Origin: Trachythela sp. YZ-2020
Taxonomy: Eukaryota > Cnidaria > Anthozoa > Malacalcyonacea > Clavulariidae
Length of the DNA stretch: 64,000 bases
Direction of reading: 5' to 3'
Assembly (NCBI GenBank): GCA_016169945.1
Contig: JADLSH010000061.1
Span: forward strand, 1,674,001 to 1,738,000
In this document: piece by piece, positions 42,272 through 53,321 of the stretch
How the letters are laid out: every line of letters begins with the position of its first letter
Numbering within the stretch: the first letter of the stretch is position 1
Program-made: the position numbers and the translations under genes
The notes under the pieces: model-generated
Seen by the model: only the letters and a program-made list of their open reading frames with translations
Database searches by the model: none
Told to the model about the DNA's origin: nothing

Positions 42272-44004
42272 TTACGGGTATATCATTTTGCTTCGATTTT
42301 ATTGTATTGATTATCACACATAGTTGTCGGCAAAATGTCTGGATAAAGGTTTGAACTGGGTTTATATTACGCAGCCCTCTATCAGTAGAATGCAGATAGA
42401 TAAATTAGCTAAAATATAGTTACTTGTATTTAAAACGTCGCGCAGTATTAGAATTCACGCAGACCGTGCGAAAAACGTTTACTGCCGTAACATGCGCGAA
42501 AGATAATCCGTGTGTGAATGTTTGCCACGGTGACAAAATATTGATAGTTAGGAATCTAATTAGAATTTATTCTATAGGACATGCATGTATAATATTTATT
42601 TCGCATTGTCCATGTCCATTGTCCAAATTGAAACTGCGCGAAAATCTCGCATCAGTATTGTTATACGTATATGTACTAAAGAAAAGTATCTAAAATTTGC
42701 CCCCTCTTTCTTAAATATCTAGAAAGATATAAACATTTTGCCCCCTCTTTCATAAGAAAGATATAGATATTTCTTCAATTTCTTGAACTTCTCTCGCCAT
42801 ATTTTTCTATTTTCGACCCTCGACATGCATTTTTCGACCCTCGACCTATTTATTATACCCTCGCCCTCGACCTATTATACCCTCGACCTATTATACCCTC
42901 GCCCTCGACCTATTATCCTCGACCCTCGACCCTCGACTATTAGTCAAACTCGCCACTGGGTCAATGCCAATAATTACCGTCTACTGAATATAATTTGTGT
43001 TGCATATTTGTTCGCATGTTTGTTTCAAGAAGCTAAAGAATAATAACAGTCCCGCAGCATTCCCTACCTTGCAGGTACCCTAGTCTATACTCTTTAACGC
43101 GCAATAGATTTTGCTTTGATCTGTTTACAATTTTTTCTTCATAATAATTATTTCAGGCAGGAAATTAAATCAATTGGCGCGAGATTTAAGCTGCTCAAGG
43201 AGAATAGCCAGACATGCATACTATAGAATATAGCATATCCAAAGTTCAACTGTCTAAATTATAGCCTTTGCCTTGCCTTGTTTTGGCAGCGTGGTTTCCG
43301 CATCAGAGGTTTGAAACATCTTCCAGAATAGTTATTGAATATCTCAATATATGTCAAATTTAAAGAATACTGCACAATAATTCATACTGTACAACTTCAT
43401 GTAACTAATATAACTGCTGTACTATATCTTCGAATTTTCGAATTGAATAATACTCACAGCGTAATTTATCAGAATGTTTAGTTAAATTTGTATAATATTT
43501 AATCACTTGAGTACTTTTGTGCGCCGATAGAGGTTATTTGTTTGCCACATTATTCTATTCTGTTGACAGCTATCCTTAATCTATGCGTTATGGCGAATTT
43601 CGTTAGGAACGTTCAATAATTTAATTCGTTCAAACGACTTCTGATAGAACGTTTTTTTATCCGTTCAAATCCTCGACTTTATTCGTTCAGATTTTTTACT
43701 CAAATCGTCAAAACGTTTTTGAGATTCGTTGAAACGTTATAACAAAACGTTCTCTATCCGTTCGTTCTCCGTTTTTTTGGCCGTTTCAACGAAATATCGT
43801 TAAGGTATGTTTTCCCATGGAAGGTCACATTTATTGAACATTGAAATTTAACGAATATTTATATAACATGTTATAAATATAAATAATTATAAATTATTAT
43901 AAATAATTATATAACATGTTATAAATTGTTGGAAAACTGTTTTAGTAAATCATTAAAAGTCATTTTTTCAAATCGTTAGTAATTTCAGACAAGGTGTTTA
44001 GCAT

Positions 44005-44677
44005 GGCCAGTGTCACAGCCTGCTGTTATTGCTGGAACTGTTGCTGTTGCGCCATCAGCGTTTTTTGAAATTCCTCTTGCCGTTGAACCTGCCGCTCCAT
44101 TAGCGTCATTTCCCTTTCCCTCAGTTGCCTTGCCTGTTCCTGCTCATTCTGTTTCAACTGTATCGATCCTTACAACACTTCCATCACATCGCTGTTCCTT
44201 CTCCGCTTTCTCTCTGGTGTCACCAAGTCCTCGTTCTCTTCACTATGCTGTCTCCTTGTTTCCCCAAACCTCTCCATCGCTTTCTTCCTCATGTCATCTG
44301 CCGTTGCTTTTTATGCCATTTCTTTTTTTTGCTACTCCATCGTCACATCGTATTCATTCATTCTTTCTAAAATATCCCACTTAACTCGATCCCTCTCTGC
44401 ATGTGTATTCTACATCTACTCCACTTGCTCTCTCCTCCATTGCTTCTTTTCTCGTAAAATATTTTACTAACTTCTCAAACTTCTCCCGAACGGACCTCTG
44501 ACTTGCCTTCATTCTCATACTGGTTAAATTTTCCGCTATTTTGGTCCAAGCTGCACCCTTTTATTTAGACCCTTGTTGGTATTGGTAAAGTTCCAACATC
44601 AACACCTCTCTAAGCAAGATGTCTTCGTGCATCGCTTTGCACGTGAAGTTTATACGTTTGTTTTCAGTATTTTCCAT
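44005..44677 (-). pseudogene. Myb/SANT-like DNA-binding protein of the Harbinger element
   Basis: The ATG at 44677 begins MENTENKRINFTCKAMHEDI, then LREVLMLELYQYQQGSK, AAWTKIAENLTSMRMKASQRSV and REKFEKLVKYFTRKE, ending in RASGVDVEYTCREGS. This is the tryptophan/helix pattern of the Myb/SANT-like accessory proteins that accompany PIF/Harbinger transposases and help target DNA. Further on, in shifted frames, come DDMRKKAMERFGETRRQHSE, TPERKRRRNSD and a Gln/Glu-rich coiled coil (MERQVQRQEEFQKTLMAQQ). At least three stops or shifts break it. It points toward the transposase at 28.8-30.1 kb, from which it is separated by the 12.9-kb insertion. The apparent plus-strand frame here is its shadow. Confidence 0.65.
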
Positions 44678-45451
44678 CTAAAACAAATAGAACCATACAA
44701 ATATGCATATTGTTAATATATAAGTATAGGGAACTCAACTGGGAAAGCTTCAATCAAACAGATTAAAAATATTAGTTTTTATACAGATTACTGAGACACT
44801 AATATTAAATAGTAATATGGGAATATAAAAGGGCCTCGAAATTCATGTTGCCTAAGACAAATTAATATAGCCAAAAATTATAGAAATTTATGAAATATGT
44901 TAGATATTAGTAAATTTTGTAAATTTTCGATCACTATCAGATGTGAAATTGTTCGTATTTGGTCGTATAAACTCCTGCACTTTATATGTATTTCAGAATT
45001 TTAATCTTGAATATCTTTTAATTGTATAAGGTTACAAATTCTTCATTGAGAATAAAAATGTAAAGCTATATTCCATATAACTATATCAGAAAAAAATTTG
45101 TAACCATCATCATGTCGTCATGTTTACAAAATTTATGCAGGCAAAATTTTCGGTTTTTAAGCACACTTCCGCTCAAAAACTATGCCCCAGTCCCCCAGAT
45201 CAAAGCAAAGACTTTCAAAAATATTTGTCTAAATTATTTTGTAGGAAAACAAATAATATATCGACTTACCTTGCATCTCAAAACTTCGTACTGAAGACTA
45301 CGAGTTTGGTGAAAAATGTCGTAGTAGGATTGGCGACTGCTACGAGTTTGAGTATGATATGGCGTGTAGACACAACGAAAGTTTCGCGCGAAAATTACAA
45401 ATTTCGTAGTCGTACTCGTACTCGTACTCGTACTCCTTGCTAAAGCTCGCT

Positions 45452-45878
45452 AATGTCAGTGTTCGACTGTCTATGCAGAAAACGAAACACGAAGATATTT
45501 TCAATAATATATTTTTGTATTTGTCTGCTAGAAACAGTTATGAGATTTTTGAAGCACTTCAAAGTTCATTAATTGTAAACAAAGACCTTAATTATTGGAA
45601 TCGATTATTTCCCTCCCTCTGTTAGATTAGCAAGACTCGTATAAGCCAAGACGCAAAGTCCTTAAGTACTTCATAATATTTTAAACTGTTTGTAACAAGA
45701 TCATGCTTGTGTATTATTCCCTTTATTCTGATAACGTGATGAAAAAAACACGAATACATACGATCAAAGATCGACTAAGCATCCTAATATCATTAACAAG
45801 AAGAGACATATGTGTCTCGACCTTAAGTGTTTTAGGTATATATTCTATGAGAAAACGGAAAAAATGTAATTAAATAGA
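45452..45878 (+). repeat. R-family repeat, right part after the Harbinger element
   Basis: It continues the repeat cut at 28663: GAAAACGAAACACGAAGATA, TTTGTCTGCTAGAAACAGTT and ATTCTATGAGAAAACGG at its end. It matches the plus-strand copy at 50820-51010 and the inverted copies at 48430-48930. The frames in it follow repeat similarity rather than a known protein. Confidence 0.7.
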
Positions 45879-47367
45879 CAATTTGCATTATAGCAAAGAA
45901 TCATGGGGAAAATTGTAACCTTTCACTTGCAAGGGAAATGGCGGCCGCGAAGCAAGTATTTTGCATGCGATAAATATTGCTTCTTTTAAGTATTTTTTTT
46001 CTACCGGTTGATACTTTTTAAACAAGAAATATATTTTGATGCTATACAGTTTGTTTTGACCACGGTATGGCAAAATCGGAGCGAAATGGGCCAGAAAATT
46101 CGTATAGAACAACCGAGAGTACCGAACATTTTTAAGTGAGTACGCTTAGTAAACATCAGACATATAAATATGTGCGCGTTAACCAACACTTAATACCCCG
46201 GTAATTCTATGAATTGAAGAACTGAGGCAGAAAAATTGATGGGAAAATTTGCTGCATAATTAATCGGTTTTGGTGGTTTGGATGCCTTGGTGGGGGTAAT
46301 AATCGCCACCACATCAGTCACTGGAAATGGAAAAGAGCTAATATTTTTAAACAAGATAAGAACTACTGTATCTCAAAAAATTAAGCCATCTTTTCTCTTT
46401 TGTATAATATCTATATACCCATTTTATAGGGAATATATTTAAATAAATAAATGTGTTTCAGGGCTCCCCCCCCAAAGCCAGTCGCAAGGCCAGCCAATGT
46501 AATTCCATTGCCAGTGTCTCTGGTTATTGTTCGAATACATAACTTGTTTACAGAACTTCATATTTCAAAACATATATACAGTACTTCATAAATGTTGCCT
46601 CTTCGCACATTAAAGATGCAAGGCCACCAGGCTTTGGGGAAAAAAATTTCAAAGTGTGTAGGTAGAATAAAAATAATACAGAGGGCACTTCAATTTTTGC
46701 CTCTTAATCTAACGTTGTAACGCAAGAGTCAATCACTACAACCAAATAGGCTTTTATGGGATTTGCAATCATGGGGACACTTGTAGATGAGTGGGCTGGC
46801 ACTATTTGTGTAAGAAAAGGCAGCATCTGTAAGTGACCTTTCTACTGACCATTCCTATTCTAAAAGAATCTTAAAACCAGTAACTACTGTAACTCAATAC
46901 ATGTTGGACAGCCCACTGGGTCACTACCCCTGAAACCCTACGATCTTGTAAAGATTTTACGGACGTTCTAGTAAGTTTAAAATATTTCTGATACAAGTTA
47001 ACAGTTTGAAAGTAGTAAAGCATTAGCCGTGTATCAATACACCTGTAATCCTAGAAACTTGGAAACAATTTTACTAGCTCAAGTTCTATATAGCTATGAA
47101 TTTCAATACTTTACAACGCTAAAATCTACTTTTTTGACAGGAAATGAACCGACCACAACAAAGCAGAATTAAATAAACAGTAGAAATATAGGCTAATGCT
47201 TTCTTCTATAGCTTTGTCTTTTTACAAAGTAGCATAGTAGCAAAACAAGAAGGTTTGTGTTGGTAGCAATACTTCTCGAATGCAAAATGCTTGCTTCGCG
47301 GCGGCCATTTCGCTTGAGAGTGCAAGGTTACCATTTTTCCCGTGATACTTTGCTATAGTGCAAATTG
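45879..47367. mobile_element. 1.5-kb element with about 95-bp inverted ends
   Basis: CAATTTGCATTATAGCAAAG at the left is mirrored by CTTTGCTATAGTGCAAATTG at the right. The arms also share AAATGGCGGCCGCGAAGCAA / TTGCTTCGCGGCGGCCATTT. No gene is recognised in the interior and no target duplication is clear. Confidence 0.55.
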
Positions 47368-47463
47368 GCTATTGAATTTGTAGACTTTAATTCAGCGTCG
47401 GCCACGGACATATAGAACAAATTAAAGGTTTGATTCGCGTGTGCCTAAAAGATATAAACAAAA

Positions 47464-47499
47464 TCTCGACGTTTCGAGCTAAAGCCCTTCGTCAGGAGA
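47464..47499 (-). ncRNA. Hammerhead-like motif, minimal stem III, copy 1
   Basis: Minus strand: TCTC, CTGACGA, stem II GGGC/GCTC with TTTA loop, GAAA, then ACGTC and GAGA pairing with TCTC. Stem III is only the self-complementary ACGT, so activity would need a dimer, as reported for Penelope-associated hammerheads. The closing 10.1-11.1 pair is A/C, a weakness. Confidence 0.6.
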
Positions 47500-47736
47500 A
47501 ATTAGTAGACAGATAAACACATTACATCAGCTTTTATAGCAACGCTATAAAAGCTGTCAGGTGAACAAAATATTAACCAATGAAAATAAAGTAGTCATCT
47601 CGACGTACGCTCTTGAGGTTCACCATTGTCGCTGTTCTTCGTGAAGGATATCGTAGACTTTAATTCAGCGTCGGCCACGGACATATAGAACAAATTAAAG
47701 GTTTGATTCGCGTGTGCCTAAAAGATATAAACAAAA

Positions 47737-47772
47737 TCTCGACGTTTCGAGCTAAAGCCCTTCGTCAGGAGA
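47737..47772 (-). ncRNA. Hammerhead-like motif, minimal stem III, copy 2
   Basis: Identical in core and stems to copy 1, 273 bp further on, which would allow a dimeric fold in one transcript. Confidence 0.6.
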
Positions 47773-47910
47773 AATTAGTAGACAGATAAACACATTACAT
47801 CAGCTTTTATAGCAACGCTATAAAAGCTGTCACGTGAACAAAATATTAACCAATGAAAATAAAGTAGTCATCTCGACGTACGCTCTTGAGGTTCACCATT
47901 GTCGCTATGC

Positions 47911-48224
47911 TAATATCCTTTTCTGATATGAAAAAATGCGCCATTCATCCCATTATTGGTGGCAATGATACCCGTCGGAAGCAAGAAAAGCGTCTCATTT
48001 TTAAACTTGGCACCATTCAGCCTGATGGTATCAATGAGCGCCTCTCCTTCATCTAGCTCATTCTTTTCTCTTAAATACTTCTTATATACTTTCCTCTATA
48101 TCCCCCCTTCCCTTCCCTTGTACGACATTTATAACGCTTTGATAAGTGTAACGCCTGTGCGCAGGCCTTCGACCCTATAATCGGGCCGAAGCCTGCACGC
48201 AGTCTATATCTTTACATATTAATT
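47911..48224 (-). other. Spacer between inverted hammerhead units, with a short coding-like stretch
   Basis: On the minus strand, about 48050-47935 read LIDTIRLNGAKFKNETLFLL then PTGIIATNNGMNGAFFHI without a stop. The plus-strand frame across 47956-48180 is Pro/Ser-rich low complexity. The sequence may be part of the parent element of the hammerhead units; the family is not recognised. Confidence 0.25.
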
Positions 48225-48425
48225 CTATTTTGTTATGATTGTTATGACTACTTTATTTTCATTGGTTAATATTTTGTTCACGTGACAGCTTTTATAGCGT
48301 TGCTATAAAAGCTGATGTAATGTGTTTATCTGTCTACTAATTTCTCCTGACGAAGGGCTTTAGCTCGAAACGTCGAGATTTTGTTTATATCTTTTAGGCA
48401 CACGCGAATCAAACTTTTAATTTAT
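48225..48425 (+). repeat. Inverted third unit of the 273-bp hammerhead family
   Basis: Reverse complement of about 47405-47600: GTAATGTGTTTATCTGTCTA, the hammerhead core and CGCGAATCAAACTTTTAATT. Together with the two units at 47380-47910 it encloses a 300-bp spacer. Confidence 0.7.
48343..48378 (+). ncRNA. Hammerhead-like motif, copy 3 (plus strand)
   Basis: TCTC 48343-48346, CTGACGA 48347-48353, stem II, GAAA 48367-48370, ACGTC 48370-48374 and GAGA 48375-48378. Same as copies 1 and 2. Confidence 0.6.
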
Positions 48426-51400
48426 TGAATTTGTAATTTTTTCTCTTTTCTCATAGAATGCCTAAAAACACTTAAGACCCAGACACATACGTCTCTTCAT
48501 GTTAATGATATTACGATGCTTAGTCGATATTTGATCGTAATGTTTCGTATCTTTTTCATGACGATGTCATGACGATAATACACAAGCATTAAATTGTTAC
48601 AAACAGTTTAAAATAATTATTAAGAAGCACTTAAGGACAGAGTCCTTTGCTTCTTGGCTTATATGAGTCTTGCTAATCTAAGAGATGGGGGAAATAATCA
48701 ATGCCAATAATTAAGCATAAGTTCTTTGTTTACAACTAATCGACCTTTGTTTATGAATTAACTTTCGAAATATTCTTGAACAATTTGCGTCCATTCAATT
48801 AGTTGCAGGTAGATGTGAACTTTTACAAGTGCTTTTACAATTGTTTCTAGCAGACAAATACGAAAAATATATTATTGAATTTTGTTTTGTTTCTGTAGAC
48901 AGTCCGTACACTGACATTGTATAATCAGGGAACGCTTACACTATTTAAAGTACTTGAAATCAATCTTGGAAGAAAACAATACTTCATTCGACCAGAATAT
49001 AGCCTTTCTTTTACTTTTCTTGATATCACGATCATCAATGACATACACTGCACTTAACCGAACATTGTATAATCTTTGCATGATTGCCGTGACATGCAAT
49101 GCACAAAAATAGCGTTTGACTTGCCGTATAGATATGATAAAATTTTGAGGGGGACCTATTTTAAATCTAATTCCATACAATGTTAGAGAAAGCATATGGT
49201 GGAGTGACCTTCATGATATGGTATTTCCGCAATAAAACAAAGCCAATAGGCCTAAATTGAATTTGTAATTTTTTCCCTTTTCTTATAGAATACCTATAAA
49301 ACACCTAATTTAGACCGATAGATATATGTCTCTTCCTGTATCGAGCAGAGTCAGGATGTGAAGGAAAAATATCGGACACGATAAAAATCTCCCCAGTCCC
49401 CCCATCAAAATATCAAGTGGTTCGCCCCTAATGAAATTTTGGGGGACCAATACAATGTTCGACGAAGCTTATATACAGGATATAATGGCGCGACCTTCAT
49501 GATATTGTATTTCGGCAATTAAACAAAGCCGGTAAATTGAATTTGTAACTTTTTCCCTTTTCTCCAAGACATATGTCTCTTCATGTTAATGATATTACGA
49601 TGCTTAGTCTATATTTGATGGTATGTATTCGTCTCTTTTTCATCACGATGTCAGAATAAAGAAATAATACACATGCATTAAATTGTTACGAATAGTTTGA
49701 AATATTATGAATCCTCTATTGCATTTCATTGAGCACAGCCATTCCACAGGCAATTTACATTTTTAACTTTGTTTCTTTCTGTATAAAATCAAAATATATT
49801 TTGCCCGAATTAAAGCACTTAAGTCTCAGCCTGTATATGTGACTTGCATTTCTAGAAGAGGGTGAGTGGGGAGGCGGGGGGACGTGGAGAATAATCAAAT
49901 CCAAAAATTTAGCATAAATGCTTTGTTTACAAATGACCTTTAAATTGTTTTTAAATTAACTTTCGAAATGTTCTGGAACAATTTCCGCCCCTCCATTTAG
50001 TTGCAGGTTAATGTGAACTTTTATAACTGCTTCAAAAATCTTAGCAGACAAATACGAAAAAAAAATAATTATATCTTCGCTTTTCGTTCTCTGTCCATAC
50101 ACTGACATTGTAAACAGGGAACCCGCACTACTTGAACTACTCGAAATCAATCTTGGAAAAGAACAATACTTAATTCGACCAGAGTATAGCCTTTCTTTGA
50201 CTTTGCTCAATATCACGAAGATCAACGATATACGATGCATTTGCCCGAATATTGTATAAACTTTGATTGCCGTTGAATGCACAACAATAGCGTTTGACTT
50301 GCCGTATAAATATACTTAAATGCAGGGTGACTATTTTTACTCTAAATCTAATTCTATACAATATTCGACGAAGCATTTATAGACAGTGGAGTGATATTCA
50401 TGATATTGTATTTCGGCAATTAAACAAAGCCAATAAATTGAATTTGTATTTTTTCCCTCTCCTCAATGGTATTCTATGAGAAAAGGGAAAAAATTACAAA
50501 TTCACCTTATTGGCTTTGATTAATAGCGGAAATACCATATCATGAAGGTCGCTTCACTATATGCTTTGTCGAACATTGTATAGAATTAGATTGAAAATAG
50601 AACCCATTAATTTTATCATATCTATACGGCAAATCAAACGCTATTTTCGCGCATTGCATGTCAGGCCAATCAAAGATTGTACAAAGTTCCGTCAAGTGCT
50701 GTGCATGTCATTGATGATCGTGATATCGAGAAAAGTCAAAGAAAGGCTATATTCTGGTCGAAAGAAGTATTGTTTTCATCCAAGATTGATTTCAAGTACT
50801 TTAAGTAGTGGACGCGTTTCCTGATTACAATGTGAGTGTACGGACTGTCATGCACAGAAAACGAAACGCGAAGATATTTTCAATAATATATTTTTCGTAT
50901 TTGTCTGCTAGAAACAGTTATGAGATTTTTGAGACGCGTGTAAAAGTTCACATCTACCTGCAATTAATTGAATGGACGCAAATTGTTCTAGAACATTTTG
51001 ATAGGTAATTCAAACACTGCAGGACTTATTGTAAACAAAGAACTTATCTAACGGTAATTGTAAATATATATAGAACTTATGTAAAACTGTATAATATCTT
51101 TTGTATAATATCTATATATACATATTATATAGGGAGTATGTTAAAGTAAATAAATGTATTTTAGGTATTTTTTCCCTGAACGGCAGCATCTGTATGTGAT
51201 CTTTCCACTACCCCTGAAACACTAGGATCTCGTAAAGATTTTAGAGGCTTTCTAGTAAGTAATTCTGATACAAACTTAACAGTTTGAAAGTAATAAAGCA
51301 TGACCGGTGTATCAATATATATCTGTACCCCTAGAAACCAGAAAATAATAGTGCCGGAATTCTGAAGAAGGGCATTCTGTAAACCTACTTATGAAATGTT

Positions 51401-52600
51401 TGCCCCTGGTCCCAACAAATACCTCGGCAGCCCTGTATCTTAATCTTGCATGGGGGAGGAGGTAACATATATTCAAAATATTGGTTCAAAAATCTCAAAA
51501 GGTCAGTGATTATGTTGCCTTCAAGTGTTACCGTTCGAATGGGATATTACCACCTTCTTAAGCTCCCTTTAATTAGAAACAACAGGTTGTGTAATTTCCT
51601 GCCCCATACTGGCCATAGCCAAAGCTGTAAATGCCTCGCCATCTACCAACTTGTTTACCAAGAGAAACTGGGAGATAGTTTTGTTAACCTATTAACTGGC
51701 AGTACCCTACCAGTATCACTGACGAGTAAAATCGTCTAGCGTTGCATGTACAGAGTAAAATACCAGTAAAATAAGGCACATATATACATATACATATTTA
51801 TTTATTTCACATCCCTGAACAGGCTTTGCAACGAAATTTCCAAAATTGATCTAGATTATTTCAAATAGCGTAATATATACATACATAATTATATACACAC
51901 ACATACATACATGTTCGATACACAAAAACGTATCTAATTATGGCTAATGTATATTTCCATGAAGATTATCGCTTTAAAATGTTGCTAAATTTTTACAAGT
52001 CTACGTTTGAGAATGCGTTTGAACTCTGTAGCTAGTTGTTTCACAGTGTTTTAGTTCCGATGCCGCTCTTTTCTCAATGATCGTTGGCCAGTCGCTGTTC
52101 TGTATATAAAGGGATATTTATAACGCCCAATATATCACATCAAGGTGCATTGCAAGCTAATGTGTTGGTTAAAGTCCTACCGTTAAATTTAAAGAAAAAT
52201 TTTAAAATTGGCGTCATTAGCTATACGTCCTATACTATTGTGACATGCAATGACATACACTGCACTTAACAGAACGTTGTATATAACTTTTGATTGGCGT
52301 GACATGCAATGCACAAAAATAGCGGTTGACTTGCCGTATAGATATGATAAAATTTAGGGGACCTATTTTCAATCTAATTCTATACAATGTTCGACCAAGC
52401 ATATAGTGGAATGAACTTCATTATATGGTATTTCCGCAATAAAACAAAGCCAATAAATTGAATTTGTAATTTTTTCCCTTTTCTCATAGAATACTTTGAG
52501 GAGAAGGGAAAATTACAAATTCAATTTATTGGGTGTGTTTAATTGCCGAAATATAATATCACGAAGGTCACTGCAATAATGCTTGGTCAAACATTGCATA
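48426..52600. repeat. R-family repeat cluster (tandem and inverted copies)
   Basis: Units are bounded by AAATTGAATTTGTAATTTTT + TCCCTTTTCTCATAGAATAC. Minus-oriented units begin at about 48426, 49258 (internally deleted, 275 bp) and 49533. At 50440-50500 the boundary is doubled as a palindrome and a plus-oriented copy follows (50470 to about 51100). A further palindromic boundary with partial copies lies at 52250-52600. A full unit is about 830-900 bp. A short frame recurs in several copies with similar residues (for example VIDDRDIKKSKRKAIFW at 49195-48941 minus). The stretch 51170-52250 has no clear R sequence or gene and includes an ACAT-rich run near 51870-51910. Confidence 0.65.
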
Positions 52601-52676
52601 GCTAATTATGTTATTATATCTGTACAAGGCAAATCAGACGCTATTCTTGTGCATGTCACGCCTTATGCTTTGGCTT

Positions 52677-52775
52677 TATATAAAGAGATGTCGACAATTC
52701 GCTTGGCATTTTGGCTTGGCAACGCAGCTGAAGTAACCAAGAAAAAAGAATTGGCAAAGAACGTCCTGATATAAG
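52677..52775 (+). promoter_or_regulatory. TATA box and untranslated first exon candidate
   Basis: TATATAAAG at 52677-52685 would place transcription start near 52707. The sequence then runs to a strong donor (ATAAG|GTAAGT) at 52775. The next acceptor before an ATG is at 53321, just ahead of a signal-peptide exon. Confidence 0.4.
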
Positions 52776-53321
52776 GTAAGTGCTGATTTTAGGTTATTCC
52801 ATTCATTTTAGTGTGCGTATTCTTAGTCATTATATGGGTAGCAAATTGTGCGCTATCAGATGATAATGAATTTCGATATACCAAATGCTGTAACTGTGCT
52901 AATTAATCCCTAAACAATATGAACCGCATTTGAACCGCGAGAGTTGAAAAATAGGGATGAAAAACTGGTAGAAGAAAACTTGTCAGCGATTTTCACCATT
53001 CATCTTTCTCAAAAGATGATCTTGTTACACATTAAACTCGGCTATAGAGTCAAAGAAAATCAACATTCTTCTGAAGTCGTGAGATTTTCCGGCTACTTGG
53101 TAAAAAATTGGAGTAAGGAACGACATGTAATTTTTCAGCTATACCTGTCAGCAAAAAGCGCGGCTTAAAATATAATTATAGTTTTCCTACTCCCTCCACA
53201 AATAGACACTGGAAGACATGTTGTATGTAATGTGCATAGTAGAAATAGATTTTCATCGCTTCGAGGCTTATATTTTGAGCAGTCTGGAATAAATGAATGT
53301 TTTCTGTTAATACTTACTCAG

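Larger units (their letters stand above)
39311..42951. mobile_element. Mutator-like element with long inverted arms and OTU exon
   Basis: The ends GAGTTTGACTAATAGTCGAG are inverted and the arms match over about 550 bp on each side. Each arm starts with a minisatellite of GGTCGAGGGTAATA / GGTCGAGGGCGAGG units (39330-39470 and 42800-42940). The 9-bp direct repeat GCCACTGGG flanks the element exactly (39302-39310 and 42952-42960), as in Mutator-superfamily elements with long inverted arms. Only the first exon of an OTU-domain gene remains; a LINE and a MITE have since inserted. As I recall, OTU proteases occur in some animal Mutator-type (Phantom) elements, which would fit. Confidence 0.75.
30964..43828. 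mobile_element. 12.9-kb composite transposon with CGTT/AACG subterminal arrays
   Basis: It starts GTGACCTTCCATGGGAAAAC and ends in the exact reverse complement; the first 31 bp match perfectly. Behind each end lie about 230 bp crowded with CGTT and AACG motifs in both orientations (30995-31215 and 43590-43800). ATTT (possibly ACATTT) is repeated on both flanks. Outside, AT-rich Harbinger DNA continues on both sides. Two large elements lie inside (32240-36688 and 39311-42951). The remaining DNA (31216-32230, 36698-39301, 42961-43590) has no recognised gene apart from short direct repeats (GCGGAACGCCGGAC near 37415-37455). It is probably a non-autonomous element or one whose gene was lost. Confidence 0.7.
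28667..45451. mobile_element. PIF/Harbinger transposon, split by nested insertions
   Basis: The left end AGCAGCTTTTAGCAGCGACT and the right end (reverse complement AGCGAGCTTTAGCAAGG) are similar inverted repeats leading into GTACGAGTACGA-type motifs on both sides. AAT flanks both ends (28664-28666 and 45452-45454), a 3-bp target duplication as in PIF/Harbinger. The flanks join to sequence also found uninterrupted at about 50812-50860 and, inverted, near 48905 and 50110, so the empty site is preserved three times. The element's own DNA is 28667-30963 and 43829-45451, about 3.9 kb, with a transposase gene at the left and a Myb/SANT-like gene at the right pointing toward each other. The rest is later insertions. 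Confidence 0.8.
47380..47910 (-). repeat. Second hammerhead-bearing tandem array, 273-bp period
   Basis: Two direct units start at 47380 and 47653 (GTAGACTTTAATTCAGCGTC) and are nearly identical through GTTCACCATTGTCGCT. Each contains a hammerhead-like motif on the minus strand and a perfect palindrome AGCTTTTATAGC..GCTATAAAAGCT. A third copy lies inverted at about 48225-48425. The unit size and ribozyme content match retrozyme or Penelope terminal-repeat organisation, but the sequence is unrelated to the 27.5-kb array. Confidence 0.7.

Noticed and set aside
44010..44384. Plus-strand Ser/Pro-rich 124-codon frame
   Set aside because: Antisense shadow of the Myb/SANT-like pseudogene and its coiled coil.
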